This document shows, piece by piece, positions 24,735-32,647 of a stretch of DNA of 56,677 bases (within the stretch, counting starts at the first letter, position 1; every line of letters starts with the position of its first letter). The translations under genes and the position numbers were made by a program. The notes beneath the pieces were generated by a model that worked only from the letters and a program-made list of their open reading frames with translations, had not been told where the DNA came from and did no database searches. The stretch is from Thermoanaerobacter uzonensis DSM 18761 (GTDB taxonomy: Bacteria; Bacillota; Thermoanaerobacteria; Thermoanaerobacterales; Thermoanaerobacteraceae): contig NZ_FQUR01000017.1 in the NCBI RefSeq assembly GCF_900129115.1, positions 1 through 56,677 on the forward strand, written 5' to 3'.

Positions 24735-24820
24735 ATTATACTTGATTAATTTTTATGTGTCAACCGTTTGACATAAATTTTTTGATAAAATGTCAACCGT
24801 TTATAATGCGGTTGACATTT
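24735..24820 (-). promoter_or_regulatory. Sucrose operon promoter with LacI-type operators
   Basis: Read leftward: TTGACA (24758-24763), 17 bases, TATAAT (24735-24740). The near-palindrome TGTCAACCGTTTGACA (24758-24773), with its central CG, overlaps the -35 box as LacI sites often do. Upstream, 12-bp arms AAATGTCAACCG (24788-24799) and CGGTTGACATTT (24809-24820) repeat the half-site in inverted orientation with a 9-base gap. Repression by the LacI-family protein of the same cluster is the natural inference. Confidence 0.75.
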
Positions 24821-24836
24821 TTGAAACTTATTAATA

Positions 24837-25109
24837 TTATAATAGATTGTATCTTGCTATTTTATTAATTTGTTCAATCAATCCTTCTACCTTCTCCTTT
24901 TGGGAAGATTCAAATCGTGACTTAAAAACATTAGAGCCAGATACATTAATAGATAAATTTAAAAACCCAGTTTCTTCCTCATCAATGTACGCATTTAAAA
25001 TCTTATGTATAGGAATATAAATCCATATACCACCATATTTTACATCTTTTATAGACTTTGCATTTTCTTCTTGTAATATTATTAATTCTTTATTTGTAAA
25101 TATAATCAT
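24837..25109 (-). CDS. Uncharacterised small protein, N-terminus possibly frameshifted
   Basis: I do not recognise this 90-residue protein. The pattern MIIFTNKELIILQEE, GGIWIYIPIHKI and the later strands recall a small beta-rich PH-like domain, with a C-terminal helix. No ribosome binding site precedes the ATG. A GTG at 25170 with GGAG upstream opens another frame that joins this one if one base is removed from the A6 run at 25134-25139, giving about 110 residues. It may therefore be a frameshifted gene or a sequencing slip. Last gene of the fluoride-riboswitch operon. Confidence 0.5.
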   Translation of the reverse strand: MIIFTNKELIILQEENAKSIKDVKYGGIWIYIPIHKILNAYIDEEETGFLNLSINVSGSNVFKSRFESSQKEKVEGLIEQINKIARYNLL

Positions 25110-25173
25110 ATGAGAAGTGGATTTTATTCTTGTAAAAAATTTTAGGTATGGTACTATGATTTTGTTTCACAAT

Positions 25174-25584
25174 TTACATCTCCTTATTTACCACTTTTGT
25201 TTTAATCTTCTCCAAAGAATTTTTAATGATATTTTTTGTTAAAACTGAGAATTTATCTTTGTTTTCTAAAAGAAAACTGTGAGACTCTTCTCCACCAATC
25301 TCTCCAAGAGCCCAAACAATAATCTGTTCAATATATGGGTCCTTTTTACCCCCATTATTGCGTAAATGTTCTATCAATACTTTTTCTGCTTTTTTTATTT
25401 TAAGTTCTCCAATTATTTTTGCTGCCATATAAGCGACATTATAATCCGGATGATTTATGGCTTTTATAAGTTTTTCACTGTAATCATCATCTGATATATT
25501 TTTAAAATCATATCCGCAATTTGAGCACTTTTCTTCTCCAATTTCAGCTATTTTAAAACACACAGGACATATATATCTCATCAT
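25174..25584 (-). CDS. Zinc-ribbon protein with HEAT-like repeats
   Basis: 136 residues. It begins with a zinc ribbon (CPVC...CSNCGYDF, residues about 5-26) and continues with helical pairs that look like HEAT repeats (NYNVAYMAAKIIGEL-like and EQIIVWALGEIGGEESH). Such repeats usually mediate protein contacts. The start overlaps the upstream stop (ATGA). The function is unknown. It is the third gene of the riboswitch-led operon. Confidence 0.65.
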   Translation of the reverse strand: MMRYICPVCFKIAEIGEEKCSNCGYDFKNISDDDYSEKLIKAINHPDYNVAYMAAKIIGELKIKKAEKVLIEHLRNNGGKKDPYIEQIIVWALGEIGGEESHSFLLENKDKFSVLTKNIIKNSLEKIKTKVVNKEM

Positions 25585-25910
25585 TCATCAACCCTTATAC
25601 CTAAAGTTTTTTTAAGATATCTATTTTCAGATTCATAACCTTTTAATCTTATTTCAAGTGTTTGGTTGTCACGCATCAACTGGAAATTTTTAAATTTCAT
25701 TGCAGAGTATTTAGACGCCATAGAAATCAGCTGTCTTCTTAAATCATCTTCATTAGGATTATCCCTTTCTATTTGATATGCTTTAATCCCCATTTCAAAA
25801 ATAGCTCTATATGCGTCTTCTTCTGTAAAACCATCTTTTTCAAAGTCTGCAACTAACTCTTTGATTTCTTCAAAGCTTTCATCAGTAATTTCAAAAGAAA
25901 TCCTAATCAT
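25581..25910 (-). CDS. Uncharacterised coiled-coil protein
   Basis: About 109 residues, unrecognised. An acidic N-terminal segment (SFEEIKELVADFEKDGF) is followed by a long charged helix (residues about 60-105, RQLISMASKYSAMKF then RDNQTLEIRLKGYESENRY) with heptad-like spacing. I chose the ATG at 25910, 7 bases after AGGTGG; the in-frame GTG at 25919 is part of that ribosome binding site. It overlaps its neighbours by 4-8 bases, so the operon is tightly coupled. Confidence 0.6.
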   Translation of the reverse strand: MIRISFEITDESFEEIKELVADFEKDGFTEEDAYRAIFEMGIKAYQIERDNPNEDDLRRQLISMASKYSAMKFKNFQLMRDNQTLEIRLKGYESENRYLKKTLGIRVDE

Positions 25911-26559
25911 AATAGCCACCTCTCAATAATTTCAATGCTCTTTCAATCGAATCCTTGGAGTCATACCATGGTTCATCATGAAATCTATAATCAAATTTTG
26001 TTATAAACCATTCGAGGTCAGTAATATTTTTTTCAATTGCAGCTTCATTTATTTTAAATATTTTCTCAATTTGTGGTGTAACATCCTTTGCACTTTCCAT
26101 AAGCATATTTAAGTGGTGGAAACATAATCTAGACAAGCCTTCAATGTGCCTTTCAACAAAATCTTTATCAGCATGTAAGATATCTATCAATATATGCATC
26201 TGGTATTTATCCCTTTCACTTAAATAATCACAAACAAGGCATTTGTTTTTTGTTTCTTTCCCTCTTTTTTTCTTTAAAGATTTACGTTTGTCTGCAATTT
26301 GCTGCAATTTATAACTGATATTTGCTTTTAATGCAATTGCCAAACCTAATTTATCATATGAGTTATTCAATAATTCCAAATGATAATGGCAAAAACTTGT
26401 CTCTCTTATTTTGACATACATTTCAGGGTCTTTTAAAACCTCATCTTCAAACAAATGCTCACAATAGGCTTTTTCTTCGTCTTTTATAATCTTACATATT
26501 GGACAACCTCCCTTATATTTTTCAAAAACCTCATACAATGGAATAAATTCTAACTTCAT
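25903..26559 (-). CDS. DUF6062-like cysteine-rich protein
   Basis: About 218 residues. It contains CPICKII near residue 18, a second cysteine pair KCLVCDYL in the middle and an SFCHYHLELL/CFHHLNML pair, suggesting zinc or other metal binding and possibly an internal duplication. It looks like the DUF6062 family (moderate confidence), which has no known function. I chose the ATG at 26559, with GAGGATGGG upstream; the earlier in-frame start lies inside the riboswitch. First gene after the fluoride riboswitch and its terminator. Confidence 0.65.
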   Translation of the reverse strand: MKLEFIPLYEVFEKYKGGCPICKIIKDEEKAYCEHLFEDEVLKDPEMYVKIRETSFCHYHLELLNNSYDKLGLAIALKANISYKLQQIADKRKSLKKKRGKETKNKCLVCDYLSERDKYQMHILIDILHADKDFVERHIEGLSRLCFHHLNMLMESAKDVTPQIEKIFKINEAAIEKNITDLEWFITKFDYRFHDEPWYDSKDSIERALKLLRGGYYD

Positions 26560-26590
26560 GCAGATTCCCATCCTCTCTTTTTTGTCAAAT

Positions 26591-26664
26591 AAACAAAAAT
26601 GGCTTCCACGAAAGTACGTAGAAGCCATTAGCCTTCACGGCAATAAGGTGAGCTTCATCACCCT
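26591..26664 (-). ncRNA. Fluoride (crcB) riboswitch with intrinsic terminator
   Basis: Read leftward: GGTGATGAAGCTCACC, TTATTGCC, GTGA, AGGC, TAATGGCTTCTACG. This follows the fluoride aptamer order (GGnGAUG...CnCC, a short stem, then UnAUGGCnUCUAC). The loop AAGC can pair with GCTT to form the expected pseudoknot. GGCTTCTACG then pairs with CGTGGAAGCC, followed by ATTTTTGTTT, a terminator that shares its 5' arm with the aptamer 3' end. This is the usual fluoride-ON design. One linker position differs from the well-studied Thermotoga aptamer. Confidence 0.8.
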
Positions 26665-26694
26665 TAAATATGCTTTTTTCCAATTTTCAATATT

Positions 26695-26723
26695 ATTATA
26701 CTATTTCTTTGGAGAAAATACAA
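26695..26723 (-). promoter_or_regulatory. Promoter of the fluoride-riboswitch operon
   Basis: Read leftward: TTGTAT, a 17-base spacer and TATAAT. It lies about 30 bases before the aptamer, so the leader RNA would be about 130 bases. Confidence 0.6.
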
Positions 26724-26735
26724 GTATCAAATCCA

Positions 26736-27722
26736 TTAATACAGATGACAAGCTATAAAATGTCCATTTTCAACTTCTTTTAGTTCTGGTTCTACCTCTT
26801 CGCATATTTTCCCTTTTTTCATAAAGCATCTGGTACTAAATCTACAGCCTTTTGGCGGATTCGCAGGAGATGGTACAGTACCTTCTAATATTATTCTTCC
26901 CCTTCTTTTTGATTTATCAATAGAGGGAATGGCAGAAAGCAAAGCTTTTGTATAGGGGTGAAGGGGGTTGAAGAAAATATCCTCAGTTTTTCCCATTTCT
27001 ACAATTTTTCCTAGATACATCACCGCAACTCTATCGCTTACATGATATACAACACTCAAATCATGAGCTATAAAAAGATACGTCAGGTTTAATTCTTCTT
27101 TCAGTTCCTCTAGAAGGTTTATAATTTGCGCCTGTATTGACACATCAAGGGCTGAAACTGGCTCGTCAGCAACTATAAATTCAGGATTCATTGCCAAAGC
27201 TCGCGCTATTCCTATCCTCTGCCTCTGCCCACCTGAAAACTCATGGGGATATGAGTCCATCTGCCTAAAATTCAGTCCAACTCGATCTAAAAGATATTTG
27301 ATTTTTTCTTCTCTTTCATGAAGATCTTTTATGCCAGAGGCAATCAAAGGTACTGACAAAATCTGCCTTACTGTCTTCCTGGGATTTAAAGAAGAATAAG
27401 GGTTTTGAAAAATTATCTGAGCTTTCTTCCTGTATTCTTTTAACTTTTCTCCTCTTGCCTCTGTTATGTCTTCCCCTTCAAATATTATCTTTCCCTCTGT
27501 AGGTTCATAAAGCCTTACAATTGTACGCCCTAGTGTAGTTTTCCCGCAGCCACTTTCTCCAACCAGCCCCAGAGTCTCCCCCTTGTTTATGTCAAGGCTT
27601 ATATCATCAACAGCTTTCACAACCCTTTTCTTTTTCTTAGCTACAAGCTTCATTAACAAGTCTGGCTCTTCTATGAAATATTTCTTGAGATTTTTTATTT
27701 GAATAAAAGTGCCATTTTTCAT
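26736..27722 (-). CDS. oppF: Oligopeptide ABC transporter ATP-binding protein (OppF/DppF)
   Basis: Second ATPase of a peptide importer. Walker A GESGCGKTTLG, signature SGGQRQRIGIARAL, Walker B FIVADEPVSALD, switch FIAHDLSVV, and the C-terminal oligopeptide extension with CRFSTRCF and CEEVEP cysteines (an Fe-S site in some relatives). I chose the ATG at 27722 with GGGGTG upstream; an earlier in-frame GTG would overlap oppD. Last gene of the five-gene leftward operon. Confidence 0.9.
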   Translation of the reverse strand: MKNGTFIQIKNLKKYFIEEPDLLMKLVAKKKKRVVKAVDDISLDINKGETLGLVGESGCGKTTLGRTIVRLYEPTEGKIIFEGEDITEARGEKLKEYRKKAQIIFQNPYSSLNPRKTVRQILSVPLIASGIKDLHEREEKIKYLLDRVGLNFRQMDSYPHEFSGGQRQRIGIARALAMNPEFIVADEPVSALDVSIQAQIINLLEELKEELNLTYLFIAHDLSVVYHVSDRVAVMYLGKIVEMGKTEDIFFNPLHPYTKALLSAIPSIDKSKRRGRIILEGTVPSPANPPKGCRFSTRCFMKKGKICEEVEPELKEVENGHFIACHLY

Positions 27723-27739
27723 ATCTAACACCCCATCTT

Positions 27740-28741
27740 TTAGAGGTACTTTATACACCTCACAAATTCTCCATCTGAAACCTCAATTAAAGGAAGTTCA
27801 GCTTCTTTGCATTCTTCCACTGCTTCTTCACACCGCTCATAAAAAGGACAGCCTTTAGGTGAAAGAGAAGCCAAATCTGGGACATTTCCCGGTATAGCGT
27901 AAAGTTTTTCTTTTTTTCGGGTTATTTTAGGTATAGACTTTAAGAGCCCTTTTGTATAAGGATGTTTTGGCTCTTCTATTACTTTGTCTACAGGTCCTTT
28001 TTCTACTATTTGCCCAGCGTACATAACTGCTATTTCATCACAAAATTCTGCTGCTATTGCTAAGTCATGAGTTACAAAAATTATAGAAGTACCGTTTTTT
28101 TCATTAATTTGTCTTAATAAATCCAAGATTTGCGCCTGAATTGTTACATCAAGTGCAGTTGTAGGTTCATCTGCTAAAAGTATCTTAGGATTACATGAAA
28201 GAGCAATAGCAATTATGGCTCTTTGCTGCATTCCACCGCTAAATTGATGTGGATATGAAAAGTATCTTCTTTTAGGATACGATATTCCGACTTTTTCCAT
28301 AAGTTCTACCACTTTTTCATATTCTTTTTTTCTTCTTTCTCTTTCCCTTCTAGAACCAAAAAATCTGCTTTTTTCAAGCTTTATTATATTGTGAACCCTC
28401 AAGGATTCCCTTATCTGTTCTCCTACAGGAAACACCGGATTTAATGTGGTCATTGGGTCTTGAAATATCATGGCTATGTCCTTTCCTCTTATTTCCCTCA
28501 TCTCTTGAGCCGATTTTTTAAGAAGGTCCTCTCCTTCAAAAAGAATTTCCCCTTCTACAATTTTGCCCGGATAAGGGACAATCCCTAAAATAGAAAGCAA
28601 AGTCATGCTTTTTCCTGAACCTGATTCTCCTACTAAACCTAATATTTCTCCTCTTTTAAGTGTAATGTCAATTCCATTTACCGCTTTAACTATTCCCCTG
28701 TCTGTCTCAAAAGTCACTTTCAAATTTTTAATCTCAAGCAT
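27740..28741 (-). CDS. oppD: Oligopeptide ABC transporter ATP-binding protein (OppD/DppD)
   Basis: First ATPase of the peptide importer: Walker A GESGSGKSMT, signature FSGGMQQRAIIAIAL, Walker B ILLADEPTTALD, switch FVTHDLAIA, and the C-terminal CPFYERCEEAVEEC cysteine motif of oligopeptide ATPases. The ATG directly follows the stop of oppC with no spacing, so it is translationally coupled. It pairs with OppF. Confidence 0.9.
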   Translation of the reverse strand: MLEIKNLKVTFETDRGIVKAVNGIDITLKRGEILGLVGESGSGKSMTLLSILGIVPYPGKIVEGEILFEGEDLLKKSAQEMREIRGKDIAMIFQDPMTTLNPVFPVGEQIRESLRVHNIIKLEKSRFFGSRRERERRKKEYEKVVELMEKVGISYPKRRYFSYPHQFSGGMQQRAIIAIALSCNPKILLADEPTTALDVTIQAQILDLLRQINEKNGTSIIFVTHDLAIAAEFCDEIAVMYAGQIVEKGPVDKVIEEPKHPYTKGLLKSIPKITRKKEKLYAIPGNVPDLASLSPKGCPFYERCEEAVEECKEAELPLIEVSDGEFVRCIKYL

Positions 28742-29674
28742 TTACTCACTTCCTTCCACTTTAAGCCTTGGGTCCAATATATCTCTTAATCCTTCTCCAA
28801 AAAGGTTAATACTAAGTACCAGTATTACTAAAGCTATACCTGGTAAAGTAGATATCCAATAAGCGTCAAATATGTAGTTTCTTCCAGAGTTTATTAAAGA
28901 GCCCCATGTAGGAATATCTGGCGGTACCCCTAACCCTAAATAACTTAATGATGCTTCCATTATTATCATGTATCCTATTCTAAGTGTTGAAAGAACAAAT
29001 ATAGATTGGAATATATTTGGCAGGATTTCTGATATGATTATAGCACTGCTGCTTCTTCCTAAGGCCTGAGCAGCTTCTACATATTCTTTATTCTTCTCCT
29101 CCAAGACTTCACCTCTTACCAGCCTGAAAAATTCCACCCAGCTTTTAAATGTCAAAGCCAAAATCAAATTCCAGAATCCGGGCCCTAAAACTGCCATTAC
29201 TCCAACTGCAAATATTAAGAAAGGAAAAGAAAGCAAAAAATCAGCGAAACGTGAAAGTATTGTGTCGATAGTTCCTTTATAATATCCTGCAATTGCTCCT
29301 AAAATTGTTCCAATCAATGCTGAAATTAAAACAGTCAAAAAACCTATCATTATTGATATTCTAGAACCATATATGATCTGAGTGAGCAAGTCTCTCCCTA
29401 TTTGATCAGTACCTAAAGGATGTGACCATGTCCCTCCATTCCATACAGGTGGCATTAGTCTTTCTGAAAGGTCTGAGTATTTAATATTGTATGGTGAAAT
29501 AAAAGGTGCAAATATAGCCATTAAGATATATGCTATAATTATAAGCATTCCTACAAAAGCTGTTGGATGCTTTTTAAACTTTCCAAGAATACTTAAAATA
29601 TTAGTAATTAAATTTGGTTTTTTGTACAATAGGTTATAATAGTCTGTAGGTACTATCCCATTTTTTATAGTCAT
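28742..29674 (-). CDS. oppC: Oligopeptide ABC transporter permease (OppC/DppC)
   Basis: Membrane permease with an N-terminal cytoplasmic stretch, a first helix near residues 35-60, and the periplasmic HPLGTDQIGRDLLTQIIYGSR signature of OppC/DppC, split here as HPLGTDQIGRDLL. The EAA loop is EYVEAAQALGRSS. The length of 310 residues is normal. The ATG follows GGAGGTG and lies 11 bases after oppB. Confidence 0.9.
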   Translation of the reverse strand: MTIKNGIVPTDYYNLLYKKPNLITNILSILGKFKKHPTAFVGMLIIIAYILMAIFAPFISPYNIKYSDLSERLMPPVWNGGTWSHPLGTDQIGRDLLTQIIYGSRISIMIGFLTVLISALIGTILGAIAGYYKGTIDTILSRFADFLLSFPFLIFAVGVMAVLGPGFWNLILALTFKSWVEFFRLVRGEVLEEKNKEYVEAAQALGRSSSAIIISEILPNIFQSIFVLSTLRIGYMIIMEASLSYLGLGVPPDIPTWGSLINSGRNYIFDAYWISTLPGIALVILVLSINLFGEGLRDILDPRLKVEGSE

Positions 29675-29685
29675 AAAAACACCTC

Positions 29686-30696
29686 CTACAGCTCAATCTT
29701 GGGATCTAGATAAGTATAGAGTATATCTACTAAAAGATTTGCCATAACAAATGTGAAAGCATAAAACATCACTACTCCCTGGACCAAAGGATAATCTCTG
29801 TCAAATATCGCTTTAACCACAAGTCTACCTATCCCCGGCCATCCAAATACATTTTCAACTATCATATTGCCTCCCAAAAGTGCACCCACCTCCATACCTA
29901 ATACTGTAACTGTTGGAATTAAGGCATTTCTAACAGCATGTTTAAGTATCACCAGTTTTTCAGGAACACCCTTGGCCCTTGCAAAGACTACATAATCATT
30001 TCTTAAAACCTCCAACATGCTAGACCTCATAACCCTTGCCAAAACAGCCGCTAAAGGTGCCGATAAAGTAAGGGCTGGTAAAAAAAGGTGCCTTATACTA
30101 CTTACAAAAGCTTCCCAATTTCCAGCAAGAAGTGAATCAATCGTATAAAAACCAGTTACTTTAGGAATGGAAATTAAAAAATTTATTCTACCTTGACTTG
30201 GTAACAAATTTAAGTTGGCAGAAAAAATTAAAATAAGTATTAAACCTAACCAGAAAGATGGCATTGAAATACCCGTAAAAGATACTGCCATCATAGTTCT
30301 ATCAACCCAGGAATTTTGTTTGACAGCAGATATAATTCCTATAGAAATACCTATTAACACACCAAGAACCAATGCTGCCAATGCAAGCTCAATTGTAGCA
30401 GGTAGGGTCTGTTTAATAAGGTTTATTACTGGGACATTTTTAGTTATAGATTTTCCTAGATCTCCTTTTAAAAAATCTATAAGAAAAATGTAAAGCTGAG
30501 TATATATAGGCTTGTCAAGGTTAAACTCCTCTTTTAATAGTTCTATATCCTGCTGTGATACCATACTCTCTTTTCCCATCATTATATCAACGGGGTCTCC
30601 TGGAGTAAATCTCATAAAAATAAACACTGTTATAGCTATAGCCAGCATAATCGGAATCGTGTATAATATTCTTTTTAAAACCTTCACTTCCCTCAT
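29686..30696 (-). CDS. oppB: Oligopeptide ABC transporter permease (OppB/DppB)
   Basis: Membrane permease with six helices. The N-terminus (RILYTIPIMLAIAITVF), FRFTPGDPVD-like stretch, EFNLDKPIYTQ and the EAA region DYVVFARAKGVPEKLVIL are typical of OppB/DppB. GNMIVENVFGWPGIGRLV marks the C-terminal conserved block. The GGGGG ribosome binding site precedes the ATG. A strong terminator-like hairpin separates it from oppA. Confidence 0.9.
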   Translation of the reverse strand: MREVKVLKRILYTIPIMLAIAITVFIFMRFTPGDPVDIMMGKESMVSQQDIELLKEEFNLDKPIYTQLYIFLIDFLKGDLGKSITKNVPVINLIKQTLPATIELALAALVLGVLIGISIGIISAVKQNSWVDRTMMAVSFTGISMPSFWLGLILILIFSANLNLLPSQGRINFLISIPKVTGFYTIDSLLAGNWEAFVSSIRHLFLPALTLSAPLAAVLARVMRSSMLEVLRNDYVVFARAKGVPEKLVILKHAVRNALIPTVTVLGMEVGALLGGNMIVENVFGWPGIGRLVVKAIFDRDYPLVQGVVMFYAFTFVMANLLVDILYTYLDPKIEL

Positions 30697-30722
30697 AAAA
30701 ATTCCCCCTTATATTTTAGAAT

Positions 30723-30745
30723 AAAAAGGGGTATTACCCCTTTTT
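30723..30745 (-). terminator. Intercistronic terminator/attenuator between oppA and oppB
   Basis: AAAAAGGGG and CCCCTTTTT are separated by five bases, giving a strong stem with a U-run. Inside the operon it would let oppA be expressed more than the membrane genes, a common arrangement for binding-protein genes. Confidence 0.75.
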
Positions 30746-32300
30746 ATTCATTAGAAAGTTTTACTCTGTGCATATTTTCTCTGCCATCCATACTTGGTTG
30801 CCAATTTTCTACATTTTTAGTCGCTGCTTCTACAGTCTTCAGAGAATATCCAAATACCCATGGAGCATCGTCATATATTATCTCCTGAGCCTTGTAATAA
30901 AGCTCTTTTCTTTTAGCATTGTCGGTTTCTTTTGCAGCTTCATCTAAGAGCTTATCAACCTCTTTATTGCTGTAAAAAGAAAAATTACCTCTTTCACCTG
31001 TCTTGAGCTTTGGATTTAAGAAATCAAATGGGTCAAGATATGCATTTCCCCAGTCAGTAAGGTATAGCTGCCTGGTACCTTTTTGTATTTCAGACTGCAA
31101 AACTCCCCATTCCCATGTCCTGACAGATGATTTTATACCTACTTTTTCAAGCATATTCGCTATAGCTAAAGCCTCCCCTTCCCTAAAAGGCTGTGTATCT
31201 ATGACAACTTTCAAATCAGAAACTCCAGCCTCTTTTAAAAGCTCTTTTGCCTTGTCAGGATTGTACTCATAGGGTTTTAAATCTGTATTTGCAGCAAAGG
31301 CATATGGTAGCATTGGACCTGCCAGCCTTACACCATAACCTCTATAGATTTCTTTTACAATAGAATCCATATCTATTGCGTAATTTAAAGCCTGCCTAAC
31401 TTTTGGATTATCAAAAGGTGGCATTTTATTATTTATCTCAAGAATATATACCCTTGTTCCTTCATTTTCTTTTACTTGTACATTTTTATTATTTTTTAAT
31501 TTATCAATCATATCTGACGGTATGTATTGGACTATATTTACTTCTCCTTTTTCTAAAGCAGCTATCGCAGTAGAAGGTTCTGGTATCATCCTAAATATAA
31601 CTTTTTTTAAGCTTGGTGGCCCAACAGGGGGAATGTCTGGAGAACCGCCGTAATATCCATCATACCTTTCTAAAACTATCTGCTCATCCAATTTTCCAGA
31701 TACATATTTAAAAGGTCCTGCTCCTATAGGATGTTTTAAAAATTCCTCGTATCCCACTTCTTCATAATACTTTTTAGGTATTATTTGCTGATGAACTAAT
31801 GCTTGGAGTAAAACTGGAAAAGGCTCTTTTAGTATAAATCTAACCGTATAGTCATCGACCTTTTTAACATCTTCCACAGGTCCCATTAAGCCTTTTCTTG
31901 GAGAAGTTTTCCCTTCAAGTCCCCCCTCTTTTATTATTCTATTAAATGTAAATACCACATCGTCTGCTGTAAGAGGGTCTCCATTTTGAAAAGTTACACC
32001 TTTTCTTATTTTAAATTCCCACTCAGTAGGTGATATTATCTCCCAGGACTCTGCTATCTCTGGAACTACTTTTCCATCATATGTCCTTGTAACTAATCCA
32101 TCAAATATGTTTCTTAAAACTGTTTCGGTTTCTCTATCTCTGTAATCAGCAGGATCCAATGTTACAATGCTATCTTTATTTAAAGCTATTACAATGGTTC
32201 CTCCATCTTTTTCTGAAGTTACTTTCTTAGAAGATGTACATCCCCCTAAAGCGAGCAAAAGCGATAAAAGAAGTGCCAAAAGGATAGCAGTTTTTTTCAT
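30744..32300 (-). CDS. oppA: Oligopeptide-binding lipoprotein (OppA/DppA)
   Basis: Family 5 extracellular solute-binding protein. The signal peptide has a long hydrophobic core and the lipobox ALGGC (cysteine near residue 21). Family landmarks include the pattern SWEIISPTEWEFKIRKGV, NGDPLTADDVVFTF and PKVRQALNYAIDMDSI. I chose the ATG at 32300 because it starts the signal peptide; a longer frame would run into the riboswitch. GGGGG precedes it. First gene of the operon and under c-di-AMP control. Confidence 0.9.
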   Translation of the reverse strand: MKKTAILLALLLSLLLALGGCTSSKKVTSEKDGGTIVIALNKDSIVTLDPADYRDRETETVLRNIFDGLVTRTYDGKVVPEIAESWEIISPTEWEFKIRKGVTFQNGDPLTADDVVFTFNRIIKEGGLEGKTSPRKGLMGPVEDVKKVDDYTVRFILKEPFPVLLQALVHQQIIPKKYYEEVGYEEFLKHPIGAGPFKYVSGKLDEQIVLERYDGYYGGSPDIPPVGPPSLKKVIFRMIPEPSTAIAALEKGEVNIVQYIPSDMIDKLKNNKNVQVKENEGTRVYILEINNKMPPFDNPKVRQALNYAIDMDSIVKEIYRGYGVRLAGPMLPYAFAANTDLKPYEYNPDKAKELLKEAGVSDLKVVIDTQPFREGEALAIANMLEKVGIKSSVRTWEWGVLQSEIQKGTRQLYLTDWGNAYLDPFDFLNPKLKTGERGNFSFYSNKEVDKLLDEAAKETDNAKRKELYYKAQEIIYDDAPWVFGYSLKTVEAATKNVENWQPSMDGRENMHRVKLSNE

Positions 32301-32350
32301 AATAAAATATACCCCCTTTAAATGTAAAATTATGGTAAGGACGGGGATAT

Positions 32351-32376
32351 AAAAAGGCCGCTGAAATATCCAGCGG
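32351..32376 (-). terminator. Terminator of the c-di-AMP riboswitch
   Basis: Read leftward: CCGCTG, loop GATATTT, CAGCGG, then CCTTTTT. A competing stem AAATATCC/GGATATTT (arms at 32381-32388 and 32364-32371) overlaps this terminator and could act as antiterminator. Confidence 0.8.
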
Positions 32377-32385
32377 TCCTGGATA

Positions 32386-32515
32386 TTTCTCCTTCCCACG
32401 CTTGCGAGGTTAGCTGACGGGCTCGGGTCGAAGGAGTAACCCTACTCTTCCCGTAGGAAGAGATTCGCCCCAAAAGTGTGGGTCCCCCGCCCCTTTTCGG
32501 GTTCAGCGATAACGA
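32386..32515 (-). ncRNA. Cyclic-di-AMP riboswitch (ydaO/yuaA type)
   Basis: Read leftward, the conserved ydaO blocks appear in order: CGCTGAACCCGAAAGGGGCG, GGGGACCCA, TTGGGGCGAATC, a variable hairpin (CTTCCTACGGGAAG), GGGTTACTCCTTCGACCCGA, then GCCCGTCAGCTAACCTCGCA and AGCGTGGGAAGGAG. The GTCAGCTAACCTCG core is diagnostic. It precedes oppA with a terminator in between. In known cases c-di-AMP binding favours termination, so peptide uptake would fall when c-di-AMP is high. Confidence 0.95.
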
Positions 32516-32647
32516 TTAAGTTGTTTATTAAATTGTACCATAAATTTGCCAGTGAGTCAAATTAGCTTATTCTCAATCTCAAAAAATTTATGGTATAATT
32601 ATATCAGTTATTATCCTAATTCTTTAATAAAAAGGAGTTAGAAAAAA

